Below, in pieces: positions 8,337 to 18,144 of a stretch of 44,074 nt of DNA (positions are counted from its first letter, which is position 1; every line of letters begins with the position of its first letter). Both the position numbers and the translations under genes were made by a program. Source of the DNA: Lachnospiraceae bacterium EP-SM-12S-S03 (GTDB lineage: Bacteria; Bacillota; Clostridia; Lachnospirales; Lachnospiraceae); contig JAJBSL010000019.1 in the NCBI GenBank assembly GCA_020540725.1, positions 1-44,074 of the forward strand. The letters run 5' to 3'. Under the pieces are notes generated by a model. The model was not told the origin of the DNA and did no database searches. It worked only from the letters and a program-made list of their open reading frames with translations.

Positions 8337-9620
8337 TTATTCCCGGCTTCCAATTGTCACCTTAAACTCAATTTCCACATAGCCGTCATTGCCTTTTCTC
8401 TTCCCATGCAAAATTACTTCTTCACCGACTTCATATTCCATGATTTCCTTCTGATACGCATTCAGCGATGCGACCTTCGTTCGTCCGACACTTGTAACCA
8501 CATCGCCGGACTGTATTCCCGCCGCCATAGCCGGAGACTCTGCATTCACATTTCTCACATAAACTCCTGTAGGAATTCCTTGTTCTTTTTCAATCTGTTC
8601 TGTCACATCTGTTCCGTAAATACCAATATATGGAACACTTCGATTATTAGAGAGAAGTTCAATAGTCGTTTTCAAATCAGAGATAGCCAAGGCATTGGTC
8701 ACTGTCACATGTTCTCCACTCGTAATCCGATGCTGTATCAATCCAACCATTTCTCCGGATGTATTGACCAGCACTCCCGTTCCATTCTCACTGCCCGGAA
8801 TATCCGTAAGAATCAATCCATAATCACCATCTGCCGGAGAAATACTTTCGTCAATGGAACTCACAGCGCCATATCCATAACTTCCGGCATACCCAAAAGG
8901 CTTCCCAAGAGCAATGACAATATCTCCCCTTCTCGTAACGTTAGAATTTCCAAGTACGATAGGTTTTACATAATTTAACGTTCCACTTTTCATGGACGAT
9001 TTACTGATACTGAAAATGGCCAGCCCCAAATTCTTATCCTGCTTCTGTAACTGGATGTCATATGTACTGTTTTCATCAAATGTCACTGTAAAGCTCTCTG
9101 ATTTCTCAACTATAGAATTATCTGCAAGAATGAAAAGATGCACTCCCGTATCGGCAATCACAACTCCGGATACACTATTTACCGTATCAAAATTCTCACG
9201 GATCCATCCTTCATTTCCGTGAATTCCTGTAATCTCTACTACACTATGCTCCGCTTCCCGCGCCACACCATAAAGAACCGCCTGCATCTTCTCCAGACTT
9301 TCCACCGTAAATTCCGGTATCACTGTTTCTTTCTCTTCTTCCTCCGTCTCTTTTTTCGCCTCTTCTTCCTCGTCCTTAGGAATCGTAACTTCGGCAGAGT
9401 CTTTCCAAAACGTCTTCTCTGCCCATGGCTTAAGCGCACAGAAACCTACACAAGCCATAATACCGAAAATCGCACCATATACAGCAACTTTCCCAAGGTG
9501 ACTTGCAATTACTTTTCCTGTAACCGGTTCCTTTTTAATCGTTTCCTGAAGAAAAGAATATTCTTCCTGATTCTCTGGTTTTTCCGTTTCGCATTCTTTC
9601 GGATCTTTATTGGATTCCAT
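8337..9620 (-). CDS. HtrA/DegP-like membrane protein with degenerate catalytic triad and PDZ domain
   Basis: This 427-aa protein has the trypsin-PDZ layout of HtrA: a cytoplasmic acidic N-terminus, one membrane helix (about 44-63), an acidic Glu-rich linker (84-100), a chymotrypsin-like domain (about 115-325) and a PDZ domain (about 330-420, SPAMAAGIQSGDVVTSVG). The three active-site motifs are altered. ILTNxHVV reads ILADNSIV (His replaced by Ser169), DLAVLKI reads GLAIFSI (Asp replaced by Gly199), and GNSGGPLVN reads NGTGVLVN (Ser replaced by Gly280). It should therefore not be a protease. It may act as a chaperone, a sensor, or a binder of misfolded or peptidoglycan-associated partners. 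It is the first gene of an operon with yhaM. Confidence 0.85.
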   Translation of the reverse strand: MESNKDPKECETEKPENQEEYSFLQETIKKEPVTGKVIASHLGKVAVYGAIFGIMACVGFCALKPWAEKTFWKDSAEVTIPKDEEEEAKKETEEEEKETVIPEFTVESLEKMQAVLYGVAREAEHSVVEITGIHGNEGWIRENFDTVNSVSGVVIADTGVHLFILADNSIVEKSESFTVTFDENSTYDIQLQKQDKNLGLAIFSISKSSMKSGTLNYVKPIVLGNSNVTRRGDIVIALGKPFGYAGSYGYGAVSSIDESISPADGDYGLILTDIPGSENGTGVLVNTSGEMVGLIQHRITSGEHVTVTNALAISDLKTTIELLSNNRSVPYIGIYGTDVTEQIEKEQGIPTGVYVRNVNAESPAMAAGIQSGDVVTSVGRTKVASLNAYQKEIMEYEVGEEVILHGKRKGNDGYVEIEFKVTIGSRE

Positions 9621-9651
9621 AGATATTTCTCTCCTTAATCATCCTCTTTAT

Positions 9652-9680
9652 AGTATACATGATTGCTCTTCATTGTTCAA
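9652..9680 (-). promoter_or_regulatory. Promoter of the HtrA-like/yhaM operon
   Basis: Minus-strand TTGAAC (9675-9680) and TATACT (9652-9657) are separated by 17 nt and lie about 35 nt before the HtrA-like start. Both boxes match the vegetative sigma consensus well. Confidence 0.75.
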
Positions 9681-9803
9681 TCTTTTCCTTTTCATTCCCA
9701 CTCAAATAGGATAAAATAGAGCTAGAGTAAATCAGATGTGAGATCACTCAAATTACACAGTGGAACTCACGCTCTAAAATTGAATAAAAATTCAGGTGGA
9801 AAT

Positions 9804-12179
9804 ATGAACGAAAAAACATTAACAAAATTAGAATACAATAAAATCATTGAATTACTTGCAGATCAGGCTTCTTCGCCTGCCGGGAAACAAAAATGTCAAA
9901 AGCTTGTTCCCATGATGGATCTGCATGAACTGAATCTTGCGCAGGAACAGACCGCCGCTGCATTCACAAGAATTGTCAAAAAAGGACGCCTCTCCTTTAG
10001 TGGCTGTTATCCGGTAGACGATTCGCTCATGCGTCTGGAAGTAGGCGCTGCCCTTACATGCAGTGAGCTTCTTAAGATTAGTAAACTTCTTCAGGTAGCC
10101 AACCGGGCCAAATCCTATGGGAGACATGACACAGTCGATGAACTGGAAGATTGTCTGGATGCTTATTTTCATCAGTTGGAACCTCTCACAGTCCTGACAA
10201 ATGAGATTGCCCGCTGCATCATTGACGAAGATGAAATTGCTGATGATGCAAGCAGTACACTAAAAGCTATCCGTAGAAATATTATGGCAGTCAATGACAA
10301 GGTGCACTCTACCCTCACTTCTCTTGTAAATGGTTCCTTGAAGTCTTACCTTCAGGATGCACTCATTACAATGCGCGGTGACCGGTACTGCCTCCCAGTC
10401 AAAGCCGAATACCGTAACCAGGTTCCCGGCATGATCCACGATCAGTCTTCCACAGGCTCTACCTTATTCATTGAGCCGATGTCTGTTGTGAAACTAAACA
10501 ACGACTTAAAAGAATTATATGGGAAAGAACAAGAAGAGATTCAGGTCATTCTTGCCAGATTAAGTGAAGAAGCCGCCGGATATATTTCCGAAATCCGTGG
10601 GAATTATCGAATTCTTACAGAACTCGATTTCATCTTTGCGAAAGGATCTCTTGCCCTTTCCATGCATGCAAGCCGACCTCTTTTTAACACAAATGGATAT
10701 ATCCATATTCGCGAAGGACGTCACCCGCTTCTTGACAAGAAAAAAGTGGTACCCATTACTTTGACTTTAGGCGGAAATTTCGATCTTCTGATCGTAACCG
10801 GACCCAATACAGGTGGTAAGACCGTCTCCCTAAAAACCGTAGGACTTTTCACACTGATGGGGCAGGCAGGGCTTCATATTCCGGCTCTTGATCGCTCTGA
10901 ACTTGCTGTTTTTGAAAATGTATTTGCAGATATTGGAGACGAACAGAGCATTGAGCAGAGTTTAAGTACCTTTTCATCTCACATGACAAATATTGTATCT
11001 TTCTTAAAAGATGTGAACAAACATTCCCTTGTTCTTTTCGATGAATTGGGCGCCGGAACAGACCCAACAGAAGGTGCCGCACTGGCCATTGCCATTTTGT
11101 CCCATCTTCACGAACAAGGAATCCGCACTATGGCAACCACTCACTACAGTGAGCTCAAAGTGTTTGCTCTTTCTGAGCCGGGTGTAGAAAATGCCTGCTG
11201 CGAATTTGACGTGGAGACGCTTCGTCCTACCTATCGTCTCCTTCTTGGTATTCCGGGCAAAAGTAATGCCTTCGCCATCTCCAGCAAGTTAGGACTTCCG
11301 GATTATATCATTGAGAAAGCAAAAGAACAGCTTTCTGAACATGACGAATCTTTTGAAGACCTTCTGACAGATTTAGAAGACAGCCGCCGTACCATTGAGA
11401 AAGAACGTGCTGAGATTGCTTCCTACAAACGGGAGATTGAACTGTTAAAAAATAAATTTGAGCAAAAACAACTTCGTCTGGATGAACAAAAAGAACGTAT
11501 CCTAAGGGAAGCCAACGAAAAAGCAAACTCCATTCTCCGGGATGCAAAGGAGTTTGCCGATGAGACCATGAAAAACTTCCGAAAATTCGGGAAAGAAAAT
11601 ATCTCCGCTGCCGACATGGAACGTGAAAGAGAGCGGATCCGCCAACGGCTTGCAAAAACGCAGGGCAGCTCCAGAATCGAAGTGAAAAAGCCGAAAAAAA
11701 CTTATAAGGCAAGCGACTTTAAGCTCGGGGAATCTGTCAAAGTTTTAAGTATGAACTTAACCGGAACGGTCAGCTCTCTTCCGGATGCAAAAGGCAATCT
11801 TTTTGTCCAGATGGGAATTCTCCGTTCTCAGGTCAATATCTCAGATCTGGAGATTATTGAAGAACCAATGACCATTACCGCCAAACAGATGCGCCGCACC
11901 TCAAGCGGTAAAATGAAAATGGGGAAATCCATGAGCATCAGTCCGGAGATCAACCTCCTTGGAAAAACTGTGGACGAAGCCATTGCCGAACTTGATAAAT
12001 ATCTTGATGATGCCTATCTGGCGCATTTAAGCCCGGTCCGCATTGTCCACGGCAAAGGAACCGGAGCACTCCGCCAAGGTGTTCACAATTATTTAAAACG
12101 GCAAAAACATGTAAAATCCTACCGGCTTGGAGCCTTCGGTGAAGGCGATGCCGGCGTAACCATTGTAGAGTTCAAATAA
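9804..12179 (+). CDS. mutS2: MutS2 ATPase/endonuclease
   Basis: This 791-aa protein is translated from the ATG at 9804, preceded by AGGTGG at 9794; an upstream in-frame ATG at 9738 has no ribosome site and is rejected. A core/clamp region (about 1-280) leads to the ABC ATPase domain: Walker A GPNTGGKT at 333-340 and Walker B LVLFDELGAGTDPTEG. A long coiled coil with a KOW-like segment follows. The Smr endonuclease domain is at the C-terminus (HGKGTG at 749-754). Family role: it binds branched DNA and collided-ribosome substrates, suppresses recombination and can split stalled ribosomes. It is followed after 12 nt by a two-component system. Confidence 0.95.
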   Translation: MNEKTLTKLEYNKIIELLADQASSPAGKQKCQKLVPMMDLHELNLAQEQTAAAFTRIVKKGRLSFSGCYPVDDSLMRLEVGAALTCSELLKISKLLQVANRAKSYGRHDTVDELEDCLDAYFHQLEPLTVLTNEIARCIIDEDEIADDASSTLKAIRRNIMAVNDKVHSTLTSLVNGSLKSYLQDALITMRGDRYCLPVKAEYRNQVPGMIHDQSSTGSTLFIEPMSVVKLNNDLKELYGKEQEEIQVILARLSEEAAGYISEIRGNYRILTELDFIFAKGSLALSMHASRPLFNTNGYIHIREGRHPLLDKKKVVPITLTLGGNFDLLIVTGPNTGGKTVSLKTVGLFTLMGQAGLHIPALDRSELAVFENVFADIGDEQSIEQSLSTFSSHMTNIVSFLKDVNKHSLVLFDELGAGTDPTEGAALAIAILSHLHEQGIRTMATTHYSELKVFALSEPGVENACCEFDVETLRPTYRLLLGIPGKSNAFAISSKLGLPDYIIEKAKEQLSEHDESFEDLLTDLEDSRRTIEKERAEIASYKREIELLKNKFEQKQLRLDEQKERILREANEKANSILRDAKEFADETMKNFRKFGKENISAADMERERERIRQRLAKTQGSSRIEVKKPKKTYKASDFKLGESVKVLSMNLTGTVSSLPDAKGNLFVQMGILRSQVNISDLEIIEEPMTITAKQMRRTSSGKMKMGKSMSISPEINLLGKTVDEAIAELDKYLDDAYLAHLSPVRIVHGKGTGALRQGVHNYLKRQKHVKSYRLGAFGEGDAGVTIVEFK

Positions 12180-12191
12180 AAGGAGACAGAT

Positions 12192-12893
<702 letters not shown>

Positions 12894-12894
12894 T

Positions 12895-14304
12895 ATGCGC
12901 AGCACACTCTATTTAAAATTTACATTTATCTATATTATTTTCGGTTTCTTGAGTATATTTACAGTGGCAACCTTAGGTTCAGAACTTGTTACCTCCCATT
13001 TGGAGCGTAATGTTGGTTCTGAACTTTATAAAGAAGCAAACCTCATTGCCTCCGATTATCTTCCAGCATATTTTACGGAATCACTGAGTGCTTCTGATGT
13101 TCAGGTGCAGTTAAATGGTATGCGGACCTATTTGGATGCAGATATTTGGTTTACAGATTCTGCCGGGAAAATGATACGAAGTTCCCAAAGAATTTCTTCC
13201 GTAGTCCATCCTTTAGAAATTGAGAACTTCAACCCGGCTGAGGTCGGAAGTTCTCAATTCCTTCTTGGAAATTATCATAATTATTTCCAAGAAGAGATGA
13301 TTACGGTTATTGCTCCGGTAACGGAAGGCTTTGTAACCCGCGGATATCTTTTGATCCACAAACCATATCAGTATATCGCGGATGCAAAAGTGAACATTAT
13401 ACTCATTATGTATATGGTACTTCTTGTCATCTATATACTGTCCTTTTCCATTCTTTTTGGTGTACATTTCTTTGTGTACCGTCCGCTCCGAAAAATTACA
13501 GAAGCCGCCAAGCAATATGCATCCGGGAATTTGGAACACGAAATTCACATCAACACCGAAGACGAAATCGGATATCTGTCTGCTTCTTTAAACTACATGT
13601 CAAGCCAGATACGGGATATGAACGATTATGAGAAAAAATTCATTGCCAACGTATCCCATGACTTCCGTTCCCCGCTCACTTCTATTAAGGGCTATGTAAA
13701 TGCAATGGCAGACGGAACCATTCCGGTGGAAATGTATGAAAAATATTTAAAGATTATTCTATTCGAGACAGAGCGTCTCACAGATCTGACACAAGACCTT
13801 CTGACCTTGAATGAATTTGATACAAAAGAACTTCTTCTCGATAAAAATAACTTTGATATACATGAAGTTATTCGAAATACAGCGGCATCCTTCGAAGGTA
13901 CATGCACTGCAAAGAAAATTTCTATTGAACTCATTTTTGCCTCCAAAACATTGAATGTTTATGCGGATAAGCGAAAAATTCAACAGGTACTTTATAACCT
14001 TTTAGATAATGCCATCAAGTTCAGTAATCCAGACTCTATCGTTAGCGTTGAAACAACAGAACGTTTCGGCAAAATATTTATCTCCGTAAAAGATTCCGGC
14101 ATCGGAATCCCGAAAAAGAGTCTGAATCAAATATGGGAACGTTTCTATAAAACAGACTTATCTCGCGGCAAAGACAAAAAAGGAACCGGACTCGGACTCG
14201 CGATTGTGAAAGAAATTATGAAAGCCCATGGTGAAAATATCAATGTCATCAGCACGGAAGGTGTTGGTAGCGAATTTATATTCTCTCTTCCTGCACAAAA
14301 ATAA
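12895..14304 (+). CDS. Membrane sensor histidine kinase
   Basis: This 469-aa kinase has transmembrane helices at about 9-31 and 165-192 flanking an extracytoplasmic sensor loop of about 130 residues. A HAMP linker (193-245) follows, then HisKA with phosphoacceptor His255 in NVSHDFRSPL. The HATPase domain shows the N box (YNLLDNAIKFS, 367-377), G1 DSGIGIP (400-406), F box and G2 GTGLGL (430-435). It phosphorylates the adjacent OmpR regulator. The stimulus is not evident from the sequence. The stop codon lies in the left arm of a strong bidirectional terminator. Confidence 0.93.
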   Translation: MRSTLYLKFTFIYIIFGFLSIFTVATLGSELVTSHLERNVGSELYKEANLIASDYLPAYFTESLSASDVQVQLNGMRTYLDADIWFTDSAGKMIRSSQRISSVVHPLEIENFNPAEVGSSQFLLGNYHNYFQEEMITVIAPVTEGFVTRGYLLIHKPYQYIADAKVNIILIMYMVLLVIYILSFSILFGVHFFVYRPLRKITEAAKQYASGNLEHEIHINTEDEIGYLSASLNYMSSQIRDMNDYEKKFIANVSHDFRSPLTSIKGYVNAMADGTIPVEMYEKYLKIILFETERLTDLTQDLLTLNEFDTKELLLDKNNFDIHEVIRNTAASFEGTCTAKKISIELIFASKTLNVYADKRKIQQVLYNLLDNAIKFSNPDSIVSVETTERFGKIFISVKDSGIGIPKKSLNQIWERFYKTDLSRGKDKKGTGLGLAIVKEIMKAHGENINVISTEGVGSEFIFSLPAQK

Positions 14305-14350
14305 AATGGAAGCCAGATGCATAGGCAATGAAGCATCTGACTTCCATTTT
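14303..14350. terminator. Bidirectional terminator between kinase and lipoprotein genes
   Basis: Two 18-nt arms (14303-14320 and 14333-14350) pair with one mismatch. The outer ends are AAAA/TTTT, so U-tracts exist in both directions. It separates two convergent genes. Confidence 0.85.
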
Positions 14351-14353
14351 ATC

Positions 14354-15517
14354 TTAATACAGCATTCTGGCTATATTCTTATCTTTCATATTATCTTTTG
14401 TCACCCAAATAAATCCGGTATCAATGAAGGCTTCATTTCCCATACCAAGTGCAGCTCTTGCAGCGGATACAACGGCTGCATATCCCATACCATACGGATT
14501 CTGTACGATCAGACCATCTACCTTGCCTTCTTCTAAAGCTTTCATCTGCTCTTTTCCTCCGTCTACTGCTACAATCGGAATATCCTGATCCATCTTATCC
14601 AAAGCTTTCAAAAGTTCTTGAGATGCATTCACATTCGTAGCATAGCACCCTTTCACATCCGGATTTTTCTCCAACAAATATTGAATCACTTCCGTCTGCG
14701 TAATATCCTCGGCAAGCACATCCTTCTCGCCTTCCTTCTTTGCTGCATTCTTCTCCTTGGCAATGCTTTTCGCCATCTCTTCATAATCATCAAGATGATA
14801 TACCAACGGTGTACTCATCTCCGGATATTTTGCTGCAATCTCATTTAAAAAAGCTTCTTCTCTTAACTTTGCACTTGTAGAAGCACTATCATGTACAAAA
14901 ACTGCCACTTTACCCTTTTCTCCAATCAAGGATGCCAGTTGCAATGCCGCAGTCTTTCCAATCTCCTGATTATTGGCAGAACTCATTGCCTGAATATCTT
15001 TATAATCACTTCCGGAATCGAAAGCAACGATTGGAATGCCATTTTCTGCTGCAAGATCAAACTGCACCTCACACGCACTAGAATCAATAATGGCAATTCC
15101 AAGGGCCACTGGATTCCGAGCAAGTTCTTCATCAAGAATATTAATCTGATCTTCTACATTCTCTCCCTTCGAAGGACCGCTAAAATTCACTTTGATCTTA
15201 TCTTCACCTTTATAACCTAACTTTTTATTTAAGTCCTCCCCTGCCTTCTTCGCTCCTTCTTCCACTTCTTTCCAAAATTCGCTTTCACTATTCTTTCCAA
15301 TAATGGAAATATACGAACCCGGCTCCAACGCGATTCCCGACACATCACTGTATGCGGTAGGATTTAAAGCATCCAGATTCCCTTGTCTTGGATCTTCTTT
15401 TACATTCTGATTGGATGACGAATCCTTAGCCGGTTCTTCTGTCAGCGCACATCCGCCTAGCAACGCCGCAATACAAGCTGTACTCAATAATATCTGTATT
15501 TTTTTTCTCATAATCAT
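14354..15517 (-). CDS. Sugar-binding lipoprotein, Peripl_BP_4 (ribose/galactose-type) family, orphan
   Basis: This 387-aa protein has a lipoprotein signal (hydrophobic 7-20, lipobox LLGGC with Cys23), a Ser/Asn/Glu-rich linker, then a two-lobe type I periplasmic-binding fold (YISIIGKNSESEFWKEV, VALGIAIIDSS, GIPIVAFDSGSD, DIPIVAVDGGKEQM). Such proteins bind monosaccharides, or autoinducer-like furanosyl sugars, outside the membrane. No ABC ATPase or permease lies beside it, so it may serve a distant transporter or present ligand to the adjacent histidine kinase. The start is supported by GAGGAG 5 nt upstream. Confidence 0.85.
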   Translation of the reverse strand: MIMRKKIQILLSTACIAALLGGCALTEEPAKDSSSNQNVKEDPRQGNLDALNPTAYSDVSGIALEPGSYISIIGKNSESEFWKEVEEGAKKAGEDLNKKLGYKGEDKIKVNFSGPSKGENVEDQINILDEELARNPVALGIAIIDSSACEVQFDLAAENGIPIVAFDSGSDYKDIQAMSSANNQEIGKTAALQLASLIGEKGKVAVFVHDSASTSAKLREEAFLNEIAAKYPEMSTPLVYHLDDYEEMAKSIAKEKNAAKKEGEKDVLAEDITQTEVIQYLLEKNPDVKGCYATNVNASQELLKALDKMDQDIPIVAVDGGKEQMKALEEGKVDGLIVQNPYGMGYAAVVSAARAALGMGNEAFIDTGFIWVTKDNMKDKNIARMLY

Positions 15518-15678
15518 ATTCGCTCCTCAATACGAACTTTTTTAACTAACGTATATCATACACCAATTTCGTGAAAAAAGAATAAATATTTTCTTAATTT
15601 TTCCGATTTTCAAAATGAACCCACCGGACATTAGGTAAATATTACATCCTTTGTACTAAATTCAAAGCACATTTTTGC
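15518..15678. other. Intergenic region between divergent lipoprotein and ferredoxin genes
   Basis: This AT-rich stretch must hold the minus-strand promoter of the sugar-binding lipoprotein. A TATGAT/GATATA cluster near 15550 is a possible -10 box, but no convincing -35 was found. No gene, repeat or RNA fold was recognised. Confidence 0.4.
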
Positions 15679-15707
15679 TTGTATCTTCCCGAAATTTGTA
15701 TTAAAAT
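15679..15707 (+). promoter_or_regulatory. Probable ferredoxin promoter
   Basis: TTGTAT (15679-15684) and TAAAAT (15702-15707) are 17 nt apart, upstream of an AAAGGAGG ribosome site at about 15736-15743. The -35 box is weak. Confidence 0.5.
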
Positions 15708-15752
15708 AGAGTCATCAACGGTGAATACCGAATATAAAGGAGGATACATACT

Positions 15753-15923
15753 ATGGCACACGTAATTAGTGATGAATGTGTAAGCTGTGGAGCTTGCGAA
15801 GCTGAATGTCCAGTTGGAGCAATCTCTCAGGGAGCTGACCACTACGAAATTGACGCTGACGCTTGTGTAGACTGTGGAGCTTGTGCAGCACAGTGCCCAA
15901 CAGGTGCTATCTCTGCTCAATAA
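15753..15923 (+). CDS. 2[4Fe-4S] clostridial-type ferredoxin
   Basis: This 56-aa protein has two CxxCxxCxxxCP clusters (CVSCGACEAECP at 9-20 and CVDCGACAAQCP at 38-49), the classic bicluster ferredoxin. It shuttles low-potential electrons between enzymes such as pyruvate:ferredoxin oxidoreductase and hydrogenase in the cytoplasm. A perfect AAAGGAGG ribosome site, a dedicated promoter and a terminator make it a highly expressed single-gene unit. Confidence 0.96.
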   Translation: MAHVISDECVSCGACEAECPVGAISQGADHYEIDADACVDCGACAAQCPTGAISAQ

Positions 15924-15952
15924 TATAGAGTACAAAAGTGATCACGAAAGAG

Positions 15953-15984
15953 AAAAAGGAATCCATTCTGTGGGTTCCTTTTTT
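15953..15984 (+). terminator. Ferredoxin terminator
   Basis: A 12-bp stem (AAAAAGGAATCC with GGGTTCCTTTTT, one T-G pair) and a 7-nt loop end in a run of six T. Confidence 0.85.
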
Positions 15985-16084
15985 GTATGGAAAATTTCTG
16001 CAGACTTTTGCATAATAAATAAAATCCATGTCGGAATTTGCGGTCGATAGTTGCTAGCATGTCACACGTTTTATGGTATGATTA

Positions 16085-16119
16085 ACATGTCTGAAAACAC
16101 ATGTAGAAAAAGCATGTAC
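16085..16119 (+). promoter_or_regulatory. Possible MerR operator: repeated CATGT motifs
   Basis: ACATGT occurs at 16085-16090 and 16099-16104 and GCATGTAC at 16112-16119, just before the MerR gene and after a TATGAT -10-like box at about 16076. Regular spacing upstream of a DNA-binding protein suggests autoregulation. No binding evidence exists. Confidence 0.3.
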
Positions 16120-16149
16120 ATAAAACAATCAATATGAGGAGGCGATCAT

Positions 16150-16725
16150 ATGGGCGAAGTCCGTTATATGATTTCGGAAGCAGCAAAACGCGTGAATGTA
16201 GAAACCCATGTTCTGCGTTATTGGGAAGAAGAGCTGGAACTTCCAATCGGCCGCACCGAAATGGGACACCGTTACTATACAGAAGAGAATCTGCAGTTAT
16301 TTCGCTGCATCAAAGAACTAAAGGATCAAGGCATGTTTTTAAAAGATCTGAAAGACTTAATTCCCGACATGCTTCGGCTAAAAGAAAAAAAAGCAGCGCT
16401 TACTGTCGCAAAACCAGAAGTTGTGTTGAATAATGATTCAGACAGCGATCCGAAGCTTGAGCAGGTACAATCACTTCTGGGTCATGTGCTCCAGAACATT
16501 ATTGAAGAAAACAATAAAGTACTGGAAATGAATGTTTCTAAAAATGTCAGTGAAAAAGTAGTCAAAGAAATGGATTATTTGCTTCGTGAAAAGGAACGCC
16601 ATGAAGAGGAACGTTTCCGCAGACTAGATACCTATATCCGGCAACAGCAGAATTTCCGGAGAGAAGCTGCCAAATCTCCGACCAGAAAACTTCGCCGTCT
16701 CTTAGGCGCAACGGAATATATTTAA
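16150..16725 (+). CDS. MerR-family transcriptional regulator
   Basis: This 191-aa protein has an N-terminal MerR-type winged helix (MISEAAKRVNVETHVLRYWEEELEL, then HRYYTEENLQLFRCIKEL) at about 7-75. A helical Glu/Lys/Arg-rich coiled coil (about 80-180) for dimerisation follows. No metal- or drug-binding motif is visible. The layout is the DUF3967/RacA-like subgroup common in Lachnospiraceae. The start is fixed by GAGGAGG 8 nt upstream. Target genes are unknown. Confidence 0.85.
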   Translation: MGEVRYMISEAAKRVNVETHVLRYWEEELELPIGRTEMGHRYYTEENLQLFRCIKELKDQGMFLKDLKDLIPDMLRLKEKKAALTVAKPEVVLNNDSDSDPKLEQVQSLLGHVLQNIIEENNKVLEMNVSKNVSEKVVKEMDYLLREKERHEEERFRRLDTYIRQQQNFRREAAKSPTRKLRRLLGATEYI

Positions 16726-16732
16726 TACAAAA

Positions 16733-16774
16733 CCCCTCAGACAGCTTTTGCATCTGCATAGTCTGTCTAAGGGG
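16733..16774. terminator. Terminator between merR and dnaB (convergent)
   Basis: CCCCTCAGACAG pairs with CTGTCTAAGGGG across an 18-nt loop with one mismatch. A T-rich stretch follows on the plus strand and TTTTG on the minus strand. Confidence 0.75.
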
Positions 16775-16790
16775 AATCTTACTCTTTTTC

Positions 16791-18131
16791 TTATACTTCT
16801 TTCGTATAGTTTGCAAACTTCGTATAATTCGGGAGCCATGTCAGATTGACGGTTCCAATGGGACCGTTTCTCTGTTTTGCAATAATGATCTCTGCTACAT
16901 TTTTCATTTCTGTGTCTTTGTTATAATAATCGTCACGGTAAATAAACATAACAACATCCGCATCCTGCTCGATTGCGCCTGACTCTCGAAGGTCAGACAT
17001 CATCGGTCTGTGATCCGGACGTTGCTCTACCGCACGGCTTAACTGCGAAAGCGCAATCACCGGAACGTTCAGTTCCCTAGCAAGTCCTTTCAGCGAACGC
17101 GAAATATCAGAAATCTCCTGCTGCCTTGATTCACTTCTTCCTCCCACACGTCCCGTCATCAACTGTAAATAGTCAATGATGATCATATCAAGTCCTTGTT
17201 CCAACTTAAACTTCCTGCATTTGGAACGAAGCTCCGATATAGAAATACCAGGTGTGTCATCAATGATTAAATTCGACTTTCCAATCACACCGGCACCTTC
17301 GATTAATTTTTCCCAGTCTGCATCTTTTAAATTTCCTGTCCTGAGAAGCTGTGCATCTACTTGCGATTCCAAAGAGAACAAACGATTGACCAACTGTTCC
17401 TTAGACATCTCAAGACTAAAAATCGCTACCGCTTTGTTCGCTTTGAATGCTACATGTTGCGCAATATTCAAAACAAATGCGGTCTTACCCATGGAAGGTC
17501 TTGCCGCCACAAGGATGAGATCCGATGGCTGTAATCCCGACGTCTTATAGTCCAGATCCAGAAAACCTGTCGGAATTCCGGTAACTGTTCCCTTTGTCTT
17601 AGAAGCCATTTCAATCTTTTCAAGAGCATTTAACACAACTTGTCTAATTGGCACAAAGTCACCGGTATTTCTTCGCTGCACAAGCTCAAATACCTTTTTC
17701 TCCGTCATCTCAAGAATTCCCTCGAGGGGTTCTTTTGCAAGATAGCATGTATTGGCAATGTCTTCATTCAATTTAATCAAACGGCGCATCATGGATTTCT
17801 CTGCCACAATATCCGCATAATACTTTATATTAGCCGATGTCGGAACCGCCGTAACAAGATCTCTCACAAATTCCAGGCTTGCAATTTCTGACGGAACATC
17901 TTTTTCTTTCAGTCTCTCCTGCAGCGTAACAAGATCTACAGGCTTGCCCTCATTGAAAAGTTCCACTATAGAATCAAATATTACTCCGTATGCCGTCTGA
18001 TAGAAATCCTCACCACTTACAATCTCAGCCGCTGTCATAATCGCATCTTTGTCCATTAACATGGCACCGACTACAGATTGTTCCGCCTCTATGCTGTGAG
18101 GTAAAACTCTCTTAATGAGTGACTCATCCAT
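16791..18131 (-). CDS. dnaB: Replicative DNA helicase DnaB
   Basis: This 446-aa hexameric helicase unwinds DNA at the replication fork. The N-terminal primase-interacting domain (1-100, PHSIEAEQSVVGAML) is followed by a linker and a RecA-like domain with Walker A RPSMGKTA (211-218), Walker B MIIIDYLQLM and the C-terminal AKQRNGPIGTV arginine-finger region. Length is normal. It is the last gene of gdpP-rplI-dnaB, a conserved Firmicute cluster, 13 nt after rplI. Confidence 0.97.
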   Translation of the reverse strand: MDESLIKRVLPHSIEAEQSVVGAMLMDKDAIMTAAEIVSGEDFYQTAYGVIFDSIVELFNEGKPVDLVTLQERLKEKDVPSEIASLEFVRDLVTAVPTSANIKYYADIVAEKSMMRRLIKLNEDIANTCYLAKEPLEGILEMTEKKVFELVQRRNTGDFVPIRQVVLNALEKIEMASKTKGTVTGIPTGFLDLDYKTSGLQPSDLILVAARPSMGKTAFVLNIAQHVAFKANKAVAIFSLEMSKEQLVNRLFSLESQVDAQLLRTGNLKDADWEKLIEGAGVIGKSNLIIDDTPGISISELRSKCRKFKLEQGLDMIIIDYLQLMTGRVGGRSESRQQEISDISRSLKGLARELNVPVIALSQLSRAVEQRPDHRPMMSDLRESGAIEQDADVVMFIYRDDYYNKDTEMKNVAEIIIAKQRNGPIGTVNLTWLPNYTKFANYTKEV

Positions 18132-18144
18132 CGAAAAGTTCCTC

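Noticed and set aside
8337..9620. Calling the HtrA-like protein an active serine protease
   Set aside because: The aligned His, Asp and Ser positions are Ser169, Gly199 and Gly280, so none of the triad is present.
9738..9803. Extended N-terminus for MutS2 from an upstream ATG
   Set aside because: No ribosome site precedes it, the added residues are not MutS2-like, and the ATG at 9804 has AGGTGG upstream and gives the usual family length.
15642..15935. A 97-residue Cys-rich frame antisense to ferredoxin
   Set aside because: It is the mirror of the real ferredoxin gene, which has a perfect ribosome site, two cluster motifs and its own terminator.
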